Of a DNA stretch of 64,000 nucleotides, positions 44,935 through 53,948 are shown piece by piece. The translations under genes were made by a program, and so were the position numbers. Numbering within the stretch: the stretch's first letter is position 1; each line of letters opens with the position of its first letter. The stretch comes from Truepera sp965215315 (GTDB lineage Bacteria; Deinococcota; Deinococci; Deinococcales; Trueperaceae): the NCBI GenBank assembly GCA_965215315.1, contig CBDCDB010000008.1:3286001-3350000 (forward strand), read 5' to 3'. The notes beneath the pieces were generated by a model. The model ran no database searches, had not been told where the DNA came from, and saw nothing but the letters and a program-made list of their open reading frames with translations.

Positions 44935-46488
44935 GTGACTAGTGTCCGCACCCATTCCCGTGAAGCCTGTCGTCCCCGTAAAAACGTCCTCGGGCGGGTA
45001 GGCCGAGTCGTTCGGTTCCTCTCCCCGCTACTCATCTTGGTTGTTGCTGCGTGTGCGAGCGACATTACAGACAGATCGGGGGAAGCAGACGCAGAGCTGC
45101 TGATCGCCGGGAACAGCGGGATGATCACGGTTGAAGCTGCGAAGTTTACGAAGTTGACCCGCGCGGGAGGCCACTACTGGCGCACCGTCAATGACCGTAG
45201 TGCGGTCGGCGGTCGGTGGCTGGAGGCCGCACCGGACAACGGTCGAGCGTTCTCCTCCAGAGCCGGGCCGAGGGCCGACTACCGCGTCAACTTCCCCGCT
45301 GCCGGAACCTACTATGTATGGGTACACGGTAAAGGCGTCTGGAACAATACCAGAACCAGTGATTCGCTTCATATAGGACTCAACCGCAACGCGCCGCAGT
45401 ACACGTCGTCGAATATCTCCGGGCTCGCAAACAAACCGAGTTGGATGAACAAAAACACGAAAAAACAGCGTTCTGTGCTCAAGGTAGCAAGGGCCGGAAC
45501 ACAAACCGTAAACGTGTGGATGGGCGAAGACGGACTCAAGTTCGATTCGTTGGTCTTTACCCGCGACTCTAGCGCAAAGCCTGCGAACGTAGCGCGCACG
45601 TCGGCTCCGACCGGTGGAACCTCGGCAGGTCGGGGAAACAGACTCAGCTGGTCGCCGCCTAAATTGTCAAATCCGCGCGTTGTCAATATTGCGGCCCGGT
45701 CTTCTCGCACCATCATCGAACTTAATCCACGTGCCGACTACATTATCAAAATGCCTAGCTCGCCTGTAACGAGAGGTATTATCTTCGTCGGCGGACGTAA
45801 CATCGTTCTCATTGGTGGAGAGATCGCTATCCCCTGGCAGGGCCGTAACGCGTCTATCGCTTCACGAACGGGCTTAAAGATCAAAAATGCGACCGGCACC
45901 GTTCACGTTGAAGGGTTGCTCATTCGCGGTGACGACCTCAGCGAAGGCATTCAGATCAACGCGCCGAAAGCCACCGTACAGTTGCAAAATATCGGTATCT
46001 TCAACATGCACGCGCGGGATCAGGTGAGGTTCAGAGATAACCATCCGGACTTGATCCAAACTTACGGCAACGTCAAGCGGCTACGGATTGATAGCTTTAC
46101 GGGTGTTACCGATTACCAAGGGCTCTTTCTCTCTACGAAATACAACGGCGCACACGGCCCGGTCGACCTAAAACGTGTCAACATCATCGGTGAACGGACT
46201 GCCAGAAACTTGCTTTGGATACAACCCCAGTCAGCTGCTGGCAGCGTCACCCTTGACCGCGTGTATCTTGACAGCTCAGGAACACGTAAACGCAACCTTG
46301 GTGAGGCCGTCTATCCAAGCATCTGGAACGTCTCATCTATCCAAGCGCGGTTGTCGAGCGGTTCCGTAACGTGGCCGAGAGGGATGAGACCTCGAGTGTC
46401 CGGTGCCGTAAATGCAGGACGTCCTCCGGGGGGTAGCTATGTTTTACCCTCGAGCGTCGGTACCAGGTACAGATCGCCGGGTTACTAA
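44935..46488 (+). CDS. beta-helix lipoprotein with N-terminal carbohydrate-binding-like domain (paralogue 1)
   Basis: 517 residues from GTG 44935 (Shine-Dalgarno GGAG). Basic N-terminus, then a lipobox (LLILVVAACASD). Residues about 60-205 resemble a CBM6/35-like jelly roll (ADYRVNFPAAGTYYVWVHGK, VNVWMGEDGLKFDSLVFTRD). After a short linker, LSWSPPKLSNPRVV opens a right-handed beta-helix: IIFVGGRNIVLIGGEIAIPW, GTVHVEGLLIRGDDLSEGIQ, NHPDLIQTYGNVKRLRIDSF. A surface polysaccharide-binding or -cleaving role fits the locus. Highly similar to 48481-50058 and, in the helix, to 55219-56313. Confidence 0.8.
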   Translation: MTSVRTHSREACRPRKNVLGRVGRVVRFLSPLLILVVAACASDITDRSGEADAELLIAGNSGMITVEAAKFTKLTRAGGHYWRTVNDRSAVGGRWLEAAPDNGRAFSSRAGPRADYRVNFPAAGTYYVWVHGKGVWNNTRTSDSLHIGLNRNAPQYTSSNISGLANKPSWMNKNTKKQRSVLKVARAGTQTVNVWMGEDGLKFDSLVFTRDSSAKPANVARTSAPTGGTSAGRGNRLSWSPPKLSNPRVVNIAARSSRTIIELNPRADYIIKMPSSPVTRGIIFVGGRNIVLIGGEIAIPWQGRNASIASRTGLKIKNATGTVHVEGLLIRGDDLSEGIQINAPKATVQLQNIGIFNMHARDQVRFRDNHPDLIQTYGNVKRLRIDSFTGVTDYQGLFLSTKYNGAHGPVDLKRVNIIGERTARNLLWIQPQSAAGSVTLDRVYLDSSGTRKRNLGEAVYPSIWNVSSIQARLSSGSVTWPRGMRPRVSGAVNAGRPPGGSYVLPSSVGTRYRSPGY

Positions 46489-46518
46489 AAGCCAGCACTA
46501 AAAATCAGCCTAGCAACC

Positions 46519-46546
46519 AAACCCTCACCGGACTCGGTGAGGGTTT
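46519..46546 (+). terminator. terminator after paralogue 1
   Basis: Perfect 12-bp stem AAACCCTCACCG/CGGTGAGGGTTT with loop GACT; the stem's own end supplies the T-run. Confidence 0.85.
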
Positions 46547-46592
46547 AACCGTGTCATCACGGTGAGATAGGGCGTCCTCTGTTTGACGAAGT

Positions 46593-46667
46593 TATAGCAG
46601 GTATCATCTGGGAACAGACGCCCTCACCTTCATCTGAACTGTCTAGCACGTACATTCTATGATGATA
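46593..46667 (+). repeat. dispersed intergenic repeat, copy R3
   Basis: TATAGCAGGTATCATCTGGG at the 5' side and TCTAGCACGTACATTCTATG at the 3' side, matching the R6 ends. It lies between paralogue 1 and the IS630 element at 46748. Confidence 0.8.
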
Positions 46668-46747
46668 CGCGTAGCCTTTAACTGCTTAAGTGCTACAGCA
46701 TTTCCATAAAAGATTGCCAAAAATATCATCGCAGAATGTGAGTGCTA

Positions 46748-47939
46748 TTACACTGTCAGCGAGGTACTGACACCTTCACCTCTGTATAGGCACGTTTGAA
46801 GGTGTGTCTAGCCGCTTCTTTGGAGAATTGCCAGTTGAGCTTAACTTGGGCTTGATTGCGCTCTGTTTGCCAAGCGTTAAGTTCAGTTTCAAGGCGGTCA
46901 CGTTGAGCAATGCGCCGGTCTAGGCACTGTTTGCTTAAAGCGGAGAATTCAAGTTCAGCCATGTTAAGCCAAGAAGCGTGCTTAGGGGTATGAATCATCT
47001 CAAACTGCTGGGCAAGTTCGAAGGCAGCTTGCGGTGCTAGAGCAGCATAAAACGAGCCTGGGTTATGGGTGTTGAGATTATCCTGCACCAGCCTGATTTT
47101 CTGCGCTTGAGGGAACTGTTGCGTTAAGTACTGCATAAAGTCGGTGTATTCCTGCCGTCGGCGGTGGTCATAGAGCCTAGTCCAACGCCTGCCGGTAAGC
47201 GGCTCGACCGCTAAGAGCACTGAACAACTTGCCGTGACTTTATAATGGTAGTCCTCGCGTTTGACCTGGCCTGCTTTCATCGCTACAGGTTGTAAGGTCT
47301 GTTCAATCAGATAACAAGGTCGTTCATCAAAACAAAGTACCGGATAGTCGGGGTCATAAGGCTGAGCGTAAGTATCAAGCACCCGCTCCATTTGCCAAAT
47401 GAACGCAGAGGTGAGCTTGCCCAAACACCAACACCGCTTTAGGTGGGGTTTGAGCTCGTTTTTTTCAGTATCTCGCTGACCCCCTCATGCGAAACAGTCT
47501 CAACCAAGCCCAGCTCGACAGCTTTATCCGCTAACAGTCTCAGTGTCCATCTGCTTCTGCCTTCAGGAGCCTCACTACATGCTAAAGCGGTAATCTTCGC
47601 TCGCTGTTCACCACTAAAGCGACTTGGGCGTCCTGGTTTGGGCTTGTCCGCTACTACCTCTTGGACGTTACTCTGGCTTTCGCAAAAACGTTTGCGGATC
47701 CTCTTGAGCGTTGCCAAACTGATATCTGCTTGCTTGAGAATCTCGGCGTCACTTACCCCGGCATCCGCCAGTAACAGTGCCCTAGCCCGTTTGTACACCC
47801 TCACCCGGCACGCTCCCGCTTTTGTTAGCCGTTCGAGCTCTTGCCTTTGTATTTTACTCAGCTTGATTCCATAGCGCTTTTTCATTCGCTTACTTTAGAC
47901 ACTGTGTTGCTATGGGTCAACTCTTCGCTGACAATGTAA
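46748..47939 (-). mobile_element. IS630-family element in the exopolysaccharide region
   Basis: Ends TTACACTGTCAGCG (46748) and the complement of CGCTGACAATGTAA (ending 47939), flanked by TA on both sides (46746-46747, 47940-47941). 1192 bp. It lies next to repeat copy R4. Confidence 0.9.
46756..47885 (-). CDS. IS630-family transposase made by -1 frameshifting
   Basis: First frame (47885-47439): HTH region KRYGIKLSKIQRQELERLTK, ISLATLKRIRKRFCESQ, RWTLRLLADKAVELG. At the A7 run (about 47458-47464) a -1 shift turns LKKTSSNPT-stop into LKKNELKPHLKRCWCLGKLT and on into the DDE domain (VLCFDERPCYLIEQTL, RLVQDNLNTHNPGSFY, WLNMAELEFSALSKQ). All three acidic residues are present, so the element may be active. 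Confidence 0.9.
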
Positions 47940-47940
47940 T

Positions 47941-48054
47941 ATAGCGTTTTTCATCGCTACTGAGCTAGGTTCTCGCAGCTACCATCCCCTATGGGTGCGT
48001 GCTAGACTGTGCTTTATCCTCATAGACTGGCTCAAACCAGCTGATACCTGCTGA
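47941..48054 (-). repeat. dispersed intergenic repeat, copy R4 (inverted, extended)
   Basis: Reads on the minus strand CAGGTATCAGCTGGTTTGAG ... AGTCTAGCACGCACCCATAG and continues through GCTGCGAGAACCTAGCTCAG. The extended match to R6 (about 115 bases) is in opposite orientation. Confidence 0.85.
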
Positions 48055-48300
48055 AAAGCTGACGCTTTGTGCAAAAATTGCCGTCACTGCTCCGCACTTT
48101 TAGTCGCGGTAGCTTTTTGAAACGCGTTTGTGTCGGTCATATTCGAGCAGCGTGGATCTCTTTATACCGCTTGACTTTACCTGTAAAAGCCTGAAAAACA
48201 TGCTGACCGGACGACACGCGCCGGACTGTAAGAGATTTGTAAGACCTTTCTAGGTATATATAAAACCGTAAGTCCGAGACCCTCCCCAGCTCTCGGAAGT

Positions 48301-48431
48301 GACGACCCTTACTCCGTATCTGGGCGCTTGAAGTAAGGCGAGCTAGTAGCGCAACCGGCCGAGGATGTAGAACCCGGACTCTGTTGACCTGTTCAGCAGC
48401 TACTGACCTGCATCCCGAAAAACCTGTAGCT
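48301..48431 (+). ncRNA. candidate structured leader RNA (copy 2)
   Basis: Second copy of the leader at 44751. The stem here is CCTTACT/AGTAAGG (7 perfect pairs), the same 28-base core follows (48349-48372 region), and GGATG/CATCC is retained while the intervening bases differ. TATATATAAAA at about 48255 could be a -10 region. The next gene starts at 48481. Confidence 0.6.
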
Positions 48432-48480
48432 CATCGTCCCCACGATGACCTATGACGTTCTCGAGAGGAGCAAGTCAGTC

Positions 48481-50058
48481 ATGCCTACTGTTCGCAAACC
48501 CACCGCTTGTAAAACCCCTGTCCGTAAACCCCATCCCCACACGCGGGTAGGCCGAATCATTCGTACTTTTTCTCCGCTTCTGCTACTGCTCGTCGCTGCG
48601 TGCAGCAACGAGCTGACAGCTGGCCCTAGCGCCGAATCCGACCTGAGCGTCGCTACAGACCGTAGCATGATAAGGGTTGAAGCCGGGGCCGCCATCAAAA
48701 AAATCCGTTCAGGCAAACATTACTGGCGCGTCGTGGCAGATGCTGACGGAGGCCGCGCACTGCAAGCGGTGCCGGACATTAACAAAGCAGTTTTACCCAA
48801 AGCTGGCCCGAGGGCCGACTACCGCGTCACCTTTCCCGCTGCCGGAACCTATTACGTCTGGGTAAGCGGCAGCGGTGTCCCGAACAATGTGAGGAGCAGC
48901 GATTCGCTTCACGTAGGCTTAAACGGCAGCGCACAGGCTGGAGCCGCAAACATTTCCGGCTTTACGGAGAAACTGGGCTGGGCAGATAAAACCGTGCGGG
49001 GCCGACGCGCCGTCCTGAAGGTGCCGCGTGCCGGAAGGTATACCCTAAACGTCTGGATGCGTGAAGACGGCTTCAAATTTGACGCGCTGGCACTTACGCA
49101 AGACGCCGCTGCCAATCCTGCGGGTGTCACTACGCCGGTAGTAACGCCCGAGGTACCTGATCCCACTATCAAAGCTGAACCGGATGAGCTGGTCGGTCGG
49201 GGCGGTAAACTCAGCTGGTCGCCGCCTAAATTGTCAAATCCGCGCGTTGTCAAGATAGCGGCGCAGTCTGTTCAAAACGTCATCAAACTCGAGCCTAATA
49301 CCGACTACATTATCAAAATGCCTAGCTCGCCTGTAACGAGAGGCATTATCTTCGTCGGCGGACGTAACATCGTTCTCATTGGTGGAGAGATCGCGATTCC
49401 GTGGCAAGGTAGCGGCGCGTCTATCGCCTCGAGGACGGGTCTAAAAATCAAACAGGCGACGGGTACCGTTCACATCGAGGGGTTGCTGATCCGCGGCGAC
49501 GACCTCAGCGAAGGGATTCAAATCGACGCGCCGGAAGCGATCATCCAACTGCAAAACGTCGGTATTTTTAATATGCACGCGCGCGATCAGCTGAACTTCA
49601 GCGACAACCACCCGGATTTGATCCAAACCTACGGCAACGTCAAGCGGTTACGGATCGACTGTTTTACCGGCTCAACAGATTATCAGGGGTTTTTCTTCTC
49701 CGCAGATTATAACGGCGCACACGGCCCGGTTGACCTGAGACGCGTCAATATTATCGGCGCACCCACGGCGCGGCAACTGCTCTGGCTAAAGCCCCAAGCC
49801 GCTGCTGGGAGTGTCACCCTCAACCGGGTATATCTAGACAGCTCGAGGACGCGTAAACGCAACATCGGTGAGGCGGTCTATCCGGGTATCTGGAACGCGG
49901 CACCCAACCGGGCGCAAGTGTCGCGGGATTCGGTCTCATGGCCGCTCGGAATGCAGCCCCGGGTATCCGGTGTTGCAGCGTCGGGGCGTCCTCCGGAAGG
50001 TGACTTCGTTTCGCCTGAAGCTGTGGGTACAGGCTACCGTTCACCGGGGTATCTGTGA
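48481..50058 (+). CDS. beta-helix lipoprotein with N-terminal carbohydrate-binding-like domain (paralogue 2)
   Basis: 525 residues from ATG 48481 (Shine-Dalgarno GAGAGGAG). Same architecture as 44935-46488: lipobox LLLLVAACSNEL, jelly-roll-like domain (ADYRVTFPAAGTYYVWVSGS, LNVWMREDGFKFDALALTQD), a longer Pro/Glu linker (TPEVPDPTIKAEPDELVGRG), then the beta-helix (LSWSPPKLSNPRVVKIAAQS, RGDDLSEGIQIDAPEAIIQL, DNHPDLIQTYGNVKRLRIDC). The block 48481 on is flanked by inverted R4/R6 repeats. Product and substrate unknown. Confidence 0.8.
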   Translation: MPTVRKPTACKTPVRKPHPHTRVGRIIRTFSPLLLLLVAACSNELTAGPSAESDLSVATDRSMIRVEAGAAIKKIRSGKHYWRVVADADGGRALQAVPDINKAVLPKAGPRADYRVTFPAAGTYYVWVSGSGVPNNVRSSDSLHVGLNGSAQAGAANISGFTEKLGWADKTVRGRRAVLKVPRAGRYTLNVWMREDGFKFDALALTQDAAANPAGVTTPVVTPEVPDPTIKAEPDELVGRGGKLSWSPPKLSNPRVVKIAAQSVQNVIKLEPNTDYIIKMPSSPVTRGIIFVGGRNIVLIGGEIAIPWQGSGASIASRTGLKIKQATGTVHIEGLLIRGDDLSEGIQIDAPEAIIQLQNVGIFNMHARDQLNFSDNHPDLIQTYGNVKRLRIDCFTGSTDYQGFFFSADYNGAHGPVDLRRVNIIGAPTARQLLWLKPQAAAGSVTLNRVYLDSSRTRKRNIGEAVYPGIWNAAPNRAQVSRDSVSWPLGMQPRVSGVAASGRPPEGDFVSPEAVGTGYRSPGYL

Positions 50059-50074
50059 CCTCGAGGCGCTACAA

Positions 50075-50146
50075 CAGCAGGCAGCATCTGGTCAGCAACG
50101 CTTTCAGTTTAAATTTTGCTGACCAGCACGCACATTCTAAGATGAT
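50075..50146 (+). repeat. dispersed intergenic repeat, copy R5 with strong hairpin
   Basis: Perfect 11-bp stem CTGGTCAGCAA (50088-50098) / TTGCTGACCAG (50116-50126). It abuts R6 directly. Confidence 0.85.
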
Positions 50147-50268
50147 ATAGCAGGTATCAGCTGGTTTGAGCCAGTCTATGAGGATAAAGCACAGTCTAGC
50201 ACGCACCCCTAAGAGATGATAGCTGCGAGAAGCTAGCTCAGTAACTACGAAAACCGCTGTACTGGTGA
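50146..50268 (+). repeat. dispersed intergenic repeat, copy R6 (extended)
   Basis: Best-preserved copy: TATAGCAGGTATCAGCTGGT at the start, inner hairpin CTGG-TTTGAG-CCAG, then TCTAGCACGCACCCCTAAGA and an extended part GCTGCGAGAAGCTAGCTCAG shared with R4 and R7. Confidence 0.88.
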
Positions 50269-50391
50269 CAATCTTTCGCGGGAAGGTACAACTATAGCGT
50301 TTTACCGAGAACTGCGTAAGGCTCACGGCTGCTCTTCCCGAACGTAAACTCCAAAAAAATCACCGCTGCTGAAACTCGGTGGTCTAATAAA

Positions 50392-50424
50392 GATGCTCCC
50401 GAGCGGTTCAGCTACGGGAGCATC
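50392..50424 (-). terminator. terminator of the aminosugar operon
   Basis: 10-bp stem GATGCTCCCG/CGGGAGCATC with 13-base loop. On the minus strand it is followed by TTTATTAG. It closes the operon that runs down from 52699. Confidence 0.85.
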
Positions 50425-50469
50425 CTCTTTAAGTTACAACTTTGTCAAACCCAAGCGGCGAGGGCCGGT

Positions 50470-51594
50470 CTACCGGGTTTTGGCAACTGAAAACGACTCG
50501 ATCGTTTCGGCGATATGAGAGATCTGCTCTTGGTGAATATTCGGGTGCATCGGTAGTGACAAAATCGTCTTGGAAAGCCCTTCGGCGACCGGATACTGAC
50601 CTTCATGGTAGCCGGATTTGCGGAAGAAGGGCTGGAGGTGAACCGGAAGCGGGTAATGAATCGCCGTTCCGACTCCCTTCTCCTTCAGATGCTGCATGAG
50701 ACCCTCGCGCTGCTCACAGCGAACGACGTAGAGGTGCCACGCGGCAACGAACGCTTCATCGTCGGTGGGCGGCAGCTCGAGGGGCAGTCCGGCAAGCGCT
50801 TCTTTATAGAGCGCCGCAACGCGTTGACGCGCCGCTGTCCACGTATTCAGCATACCGAGGCGAACCTCCAGCATGGCAGCTTGCAGGGTGTCCATGCGGT
50901 GATTGCAAGGAAGCAGCGTATGGACGTTTTTCTCGAACTGACCACAGTTTCGCAGGGCGCGGATCGCCTCGGCGAGTTCGGCGTCGTCGGTCGTGACTGC
51001 GCCTGCGTCGCCGCTCGCGCCGAGATTTTTGGACGGGTAGAAGCTGAACGCGGCGGCGTCTGCGAGCGAGCCGGTGTGACGCCCCCGGTACGTCGCGCCG
51101 TGAGCTTGGGCGGCGTCTTCGATAACCTTGAGACCCCGCGCCGCCGCAAACGCCCGGATCGGTTCCATCTCGGCGGGGCGACCGTAGAGGTGAACGACGA
51201 TAACCGCTTTGCATTTATCCGAGTAGGCGGCTTCTAGTTGTTCAGCGTTTAAGTTAAAGGTTTCGCGGTCAACGTCAACGAAAACTGGGGTCGCGCCGAC
51301 GATAGAGATAGCGGCGGCGCTCCCGACGAAGGTATGCGCGGGAACGATTACCTCGTCACCCGGCCCGACGCCGTAGGCGCGTAAGATGACCTCGAGCGCT
51401 GCCAAACCGCTGCTGACCCCGACCGCGTATTTTGTACCGCAGTAGGCAGCAAAAGCATCTTCAAAACGCTCAATCTCGCCGCCTAAAATATAGTTGCCGT
51501 TGTCGATCACCCTTTTGGCAGCGGCGTGGAGTGCTTCACGGATCGGTTCGTCTTGCGCGTGCAAATCAACAAAACTAACGTTGATATCAATCAC
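50470..51594 (-). CDS. DegT/DnrJ/EryC1/StrS sugar aminotransferase (WbpE-like)
   Basis: 374 residues, PLP fold I. FVDLHAQDEPIREALHAAAK, YILGGEIERFEDAFAAYCGT, VIEDAAQAHGATYRGRHTGS (PLP Asp), FSFYPSKNLGASGDAGAVTT (PLP Lys in PSKNLG) and the C-terminal AIHYPLPVHLQP. Converts a 3-keto UDP-sugar into the 3-amino sugar. Its start overlaps the oxidoreductase stop by 8 bases. Confidence 0.95.
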   Translation of the reverse strand: MIDINVSFVDLHAQDEPIREALHAAAKRVIDNGNYILGGEIERFEDAFAAYCGTKYAVGVSSGLAALEVILRAYGVGPGDEVIVPAHTFVGSAAAISIVGATPVFVDVDRETFNLNAEQLEAAYSDKCKAVIVVHLYGRPAEMEPIRAFAAARGLKVIEDAAQAHGATYRGRHTGSLADAAAFSFYPSKNLGASGDAGAVTTDDAELAEAIRALRNCGQFEKNVHTLLPCNHRMDTLQAAMLEVRLGMLNTWTAARQRVAALYKEALAGLPLELPPTDDEAFVAAWHLYVVRCEQREGLMQHLKEKGVGTAIHYPLPVHLQPFFRKSGYHEGQYPVAEGLSKTILSLPMHPNIHQEQISHIAETIESFSVAKTR

Positions 51595-52699
51595 CCAAAC
51601 CTAGTTTGCGGAGTTCTTTAGCGGAATCGGGTTGCAAACGAAAGACTTTATAGGTTTCGTCCGCGGCGTCAGGCATGTCGATGGTGACAGCGCCGCCGAC
51701 AGCGAGCGACAACCGGGCCGCCTCGAGCACCTTAACAACCTCCAACCCCGAATGTCCGTCCGACTGCGGCGTGCTCTCCGCTAAAATGCACTCGGCGTAG
51801 TGCTTACACTCAACGCCGAGCGGTTCCGACCACGAGACGTGCGGAATCGTCACGTCCCCGTAACGGTAGCTGCACTGAAACTCACCAAAGGTGTCGGTGT
51901 ACGGCAACACATCGACGCCGCGGTCGTAAATGCGGATTTTCTCCAACGTTTCTACGTCATCGTAGACCAGCATCTTTTTGCTACCGACAATCGTCGTACG
52001 CCGGGTTTTGTTCGGGTCAAGCCAGCTTACGCGGATGTTGGCGGTTTTGCCGCCCTCGTACTCGATATGTAAGTAGGCGACGTCTTGCTGATTAAGCCCC
52101 TTAGACACGAAACTGCCGCCGTGAGCGATGACCTTTTGCGGTTTGCTCCGCAGCAGATAGTGAATGATTGAAATGTCGTGTGGAGCCAGGTCCCACATCA
52201 CGTCGGTATTGGGCTGAAACAAACCCAAGTTGGTGCGTACCGAGTCGATATAGTAGATGTCGCCGAGTTCACCTTCGTCGATACGCCTGCGAATCTCCCT
52301 GACTGCCGGACTGTACTCGAAGGTGTGCCCGACCATCAGGCGCAAGTTTTTCGCTTCGGCGATGGCGATCAGCTCTTCGGCTTCTTCAACACTTTGGGCG
52401 ATGGGCTTTTCGATAAGGCAGTGAAGGCCGTGCTCGAGGCACGCCTTGGCAATCTTGTAGTGCGTCGCAGGCGGGGTAGCAATCGCTACCGCGTCCACAC
52501 TGCCGTCAAAGAAGTCCTCATACCTTTGGGTCGTCGTTACGGTCGGGTAACGGTCGGCGACGTGTTTGCGGCGGTGGGCACTAAGGTCGGCTACGGCGAC
52601 GAGTTCCGTTAAAGGTAACTCCATAAAGTTTCTCGTAAGGTTCGGCCCCCAGTAGCCGAAACCGATGATGCCGATGCGAAGAGGCTGCGTCATGGTCAC
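51587..52699 (-). CDS. Gfo/Idh/MocA oxidoreductase (WbpB-like)
   Basis: 370 residues. NAD-binding IGIIGFGYWGPNLTRNFMEL, central EKPIAQSVEEAEEL (catalytic EKP), then MVGHTFEYSPAVREIRRRI and LAPHDISIIHYLL. Oxidises a UDP-sugar at C3 to feed the overlapping aminotransferase. With the acetyltransferase at 39849 it would complete a diacetamido-sugar branch. Confidence 0.93.
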   Translation of the reverse strand: MTMTQPLRIGIIGFGYWGPNLTRNFMELPLTELVAVADLSAHRRKHVADRYPTVTTTQRYEDFFDGSVDAVAIATPPATHYKIAKACLEHGLHCLIEKPIAQSVEEAEELIAIAEAKNLRLMVGHTFEYSPAVREIRRRIDEGELGDIYYIDSVRTNLGLFQPNTDVMWDLAPHDISIIHYLLRSKPQKVIAHGGSFVSKGLNQQDVAYLHIEYEGGKTANIRVSWLDPNKTRRTTIVGSKKMLVYDDVETLEKIRIYDRGVDVLPYTDTFGEFQCSYRYGDVTIPHVSWSEPLGVECKHYAECILAESTPQSDGHSGLEVVKVLEAARLSLAVGGAVTIDMPDAADETYKVFRLQPDSAKELRKLGLGD

Positions 52700-52750
52700 T
52701 CCAAGTGTCTGGTGAAATTGTCAAAATTACGTTTGATCATGCTTGAACTT

Positions 52751-52805
52751 GGTGCTTAAAACCCGGTGCTTAAAACCCGGTGCTTACAAACCCGGTGCTT
52801 AAGCC
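52751..52805. repeat. tandem 14-bp repeat (4 units)
   Basis: ggtgcttaaaaccc twice, then a 15-base variant ggtgcttacaaaccc and a partial ggtgcttaagcc. It lies in the gap between the sugar transferase and the oxidoreductase. Confidence 0.92.
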
Positions 52806-52823
52806 TATACCTAAAACCTGGAA

Positions 52824-53573
52824 TTAGACAGCACCTTCGCGGCGTACAACCTGAACCACCGTCGCTACCAATATTCTCAGATCGAGCCACACGGACTTGT
52901 GGTTGACGTAGTAGATATCGAGTTCAACCATCGTGTGAAACGACACGTTGCTGCGGCCTTTGACCTGCCAGTAACCGGTCACACCGGGTTGCGCCGACAA
53001 CCGACCGTAGTGCCAGTCTTTATAGCTGTCTACTTCGTACTGCAAAGCCGGACGCGGGCCGACTAAACTCATATCGCCCCTAAGAACGTTGAAGATTTGC
53101 GGCAGTTCGTCAAGGCTGGTGGCGCGCAAAAACCGTCCGACGCGGGTGATGCGGACGTCGTTGTCCATCTTGTAGACTTTCAGGCCTGCACCCTCACCCG
53201 GATCCTCTTCAGTAATCAGTTTTTTCATAAACGCTTCGTGCGACGAACTGGCGCAACCCTCATACATCGACCGAAACTTGTACATCGTAAAGGTATAAGG
53301 CTCCCAGAAGATACGACCCTCGATGATGCGGGCGCGTGAACCGACACGCTCTTGCTTGAATAAAACAGCACCTTTACTGTCTAAACGTACCGCCAAAGCT
53401 ACCGCTAAAAAGAGCGGCCAGAGCAGCAGCAACACCGCAACGGTAGCGCAAACGTCGAACACACGCTTGATCTGATGATAGGTAAGTTCCGAAGATTTAT
53501 AGGGTGTATGCTCTACATCAGCGTAGCGTTCGTTGAAGTACGGCTTCACGCTATATGACCAGATGCTACGCAA
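52824..53573 (-). CDS. initiating sugar transferase (undecaprenyl-phosphate sugar-1-P transferase)
   Basis: 249 residues from TTG 53573 (GTG about 53551 possible). One membrane segment (VCATVAVLLLLWPLFLAVAL), then the bacterial sugar-transferase domain: VLFKQERVGSRARIIEGR, FTMYKFRSMYEG, RFLRATSLDELPQIFNVLRG (DELPQ motif) and MSLVGPRPA, PGVTGYWQVKGRS. Transfers the first sugar phosphate to undecaprenyl phosphate and so starts each repeat unit. Confidence 0.95.
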   Translation of the reverse strand: MRSIWSYSVKPYFNERYADVEHTPYKSSELTYHQIKRVFDVCATVAVLLLLWPLFLAVALAVRLDSKGAVLFKQERVGSRARIIEGRIFWEPYTFTMYKFRSMYEGCASSSHEAFMKKLITEEDPGEGAGLKVYKMDNDVRITRVGRFLRATSLDELPQIFNVLRGDMSLVGPRPALQYEVDSYKDWHYGRLSAQPGVTGYWQVKGRSNVSFHTMVELDIYYVNHKSVWLDLRILVATVVQVVRREGAV

Positions 53574-53948
53574 CTAACTTTTAAGAAGACAGTAACGCCA
53601 AACTGTATTTGACCGATTTTCACAAAATCTCCTTGCTCGACCCCAGTGCGAGACTCGAGTATTTTGGGGAGCGCGAGCTCTGAGTGCGTAAGGAACGCCT
53701 TGGCACTGCCGCAACACGGCTACAGAGCAGTGTCGCAAACGTCCGTTCCATTACCGTTACAGTTAAGGTGTGGGTGTTCTTGTTTCATATTTGCCGGGAT
53801 ATTTTTTTAGGGACACCTTAAAAAAGACAGAAACAGCCCCCGAGCGCCCTTCACTCAGCCCAAAATCAAAGAACGCCAACGTTACCGTGCTTAAAAGCTG
53901 TCATAAGCAAGCGTTACAAAAACGTTACGCCAGCTTGGTGCTTTTGAG
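53574..53948. other. gene-free stretch upstream of the initiating transferase
   Basis: 375 bases between two minus-strand genes. It should contain the promoter of the 52824-53573 operon, but no convincing -35/-10 pair was seen. AGGTGTG and GACACCT (about 53768 and 53811) could pair. Confidence 0.4.

Noticed and set aside
44751..48431. Leaders considered as c-di-GMP-I (GEMM) or FMN riboswitches
   Set aside because: GCAACCGGCC recalls parts of those consensuses, but the required GGGCAAACC or the RFN boxes are absent.
52751..52805. Short repeats considered as a CRISPR remnant
   Set aside because: No spacers, unit only 14-15 bases, no cas genes in the window.
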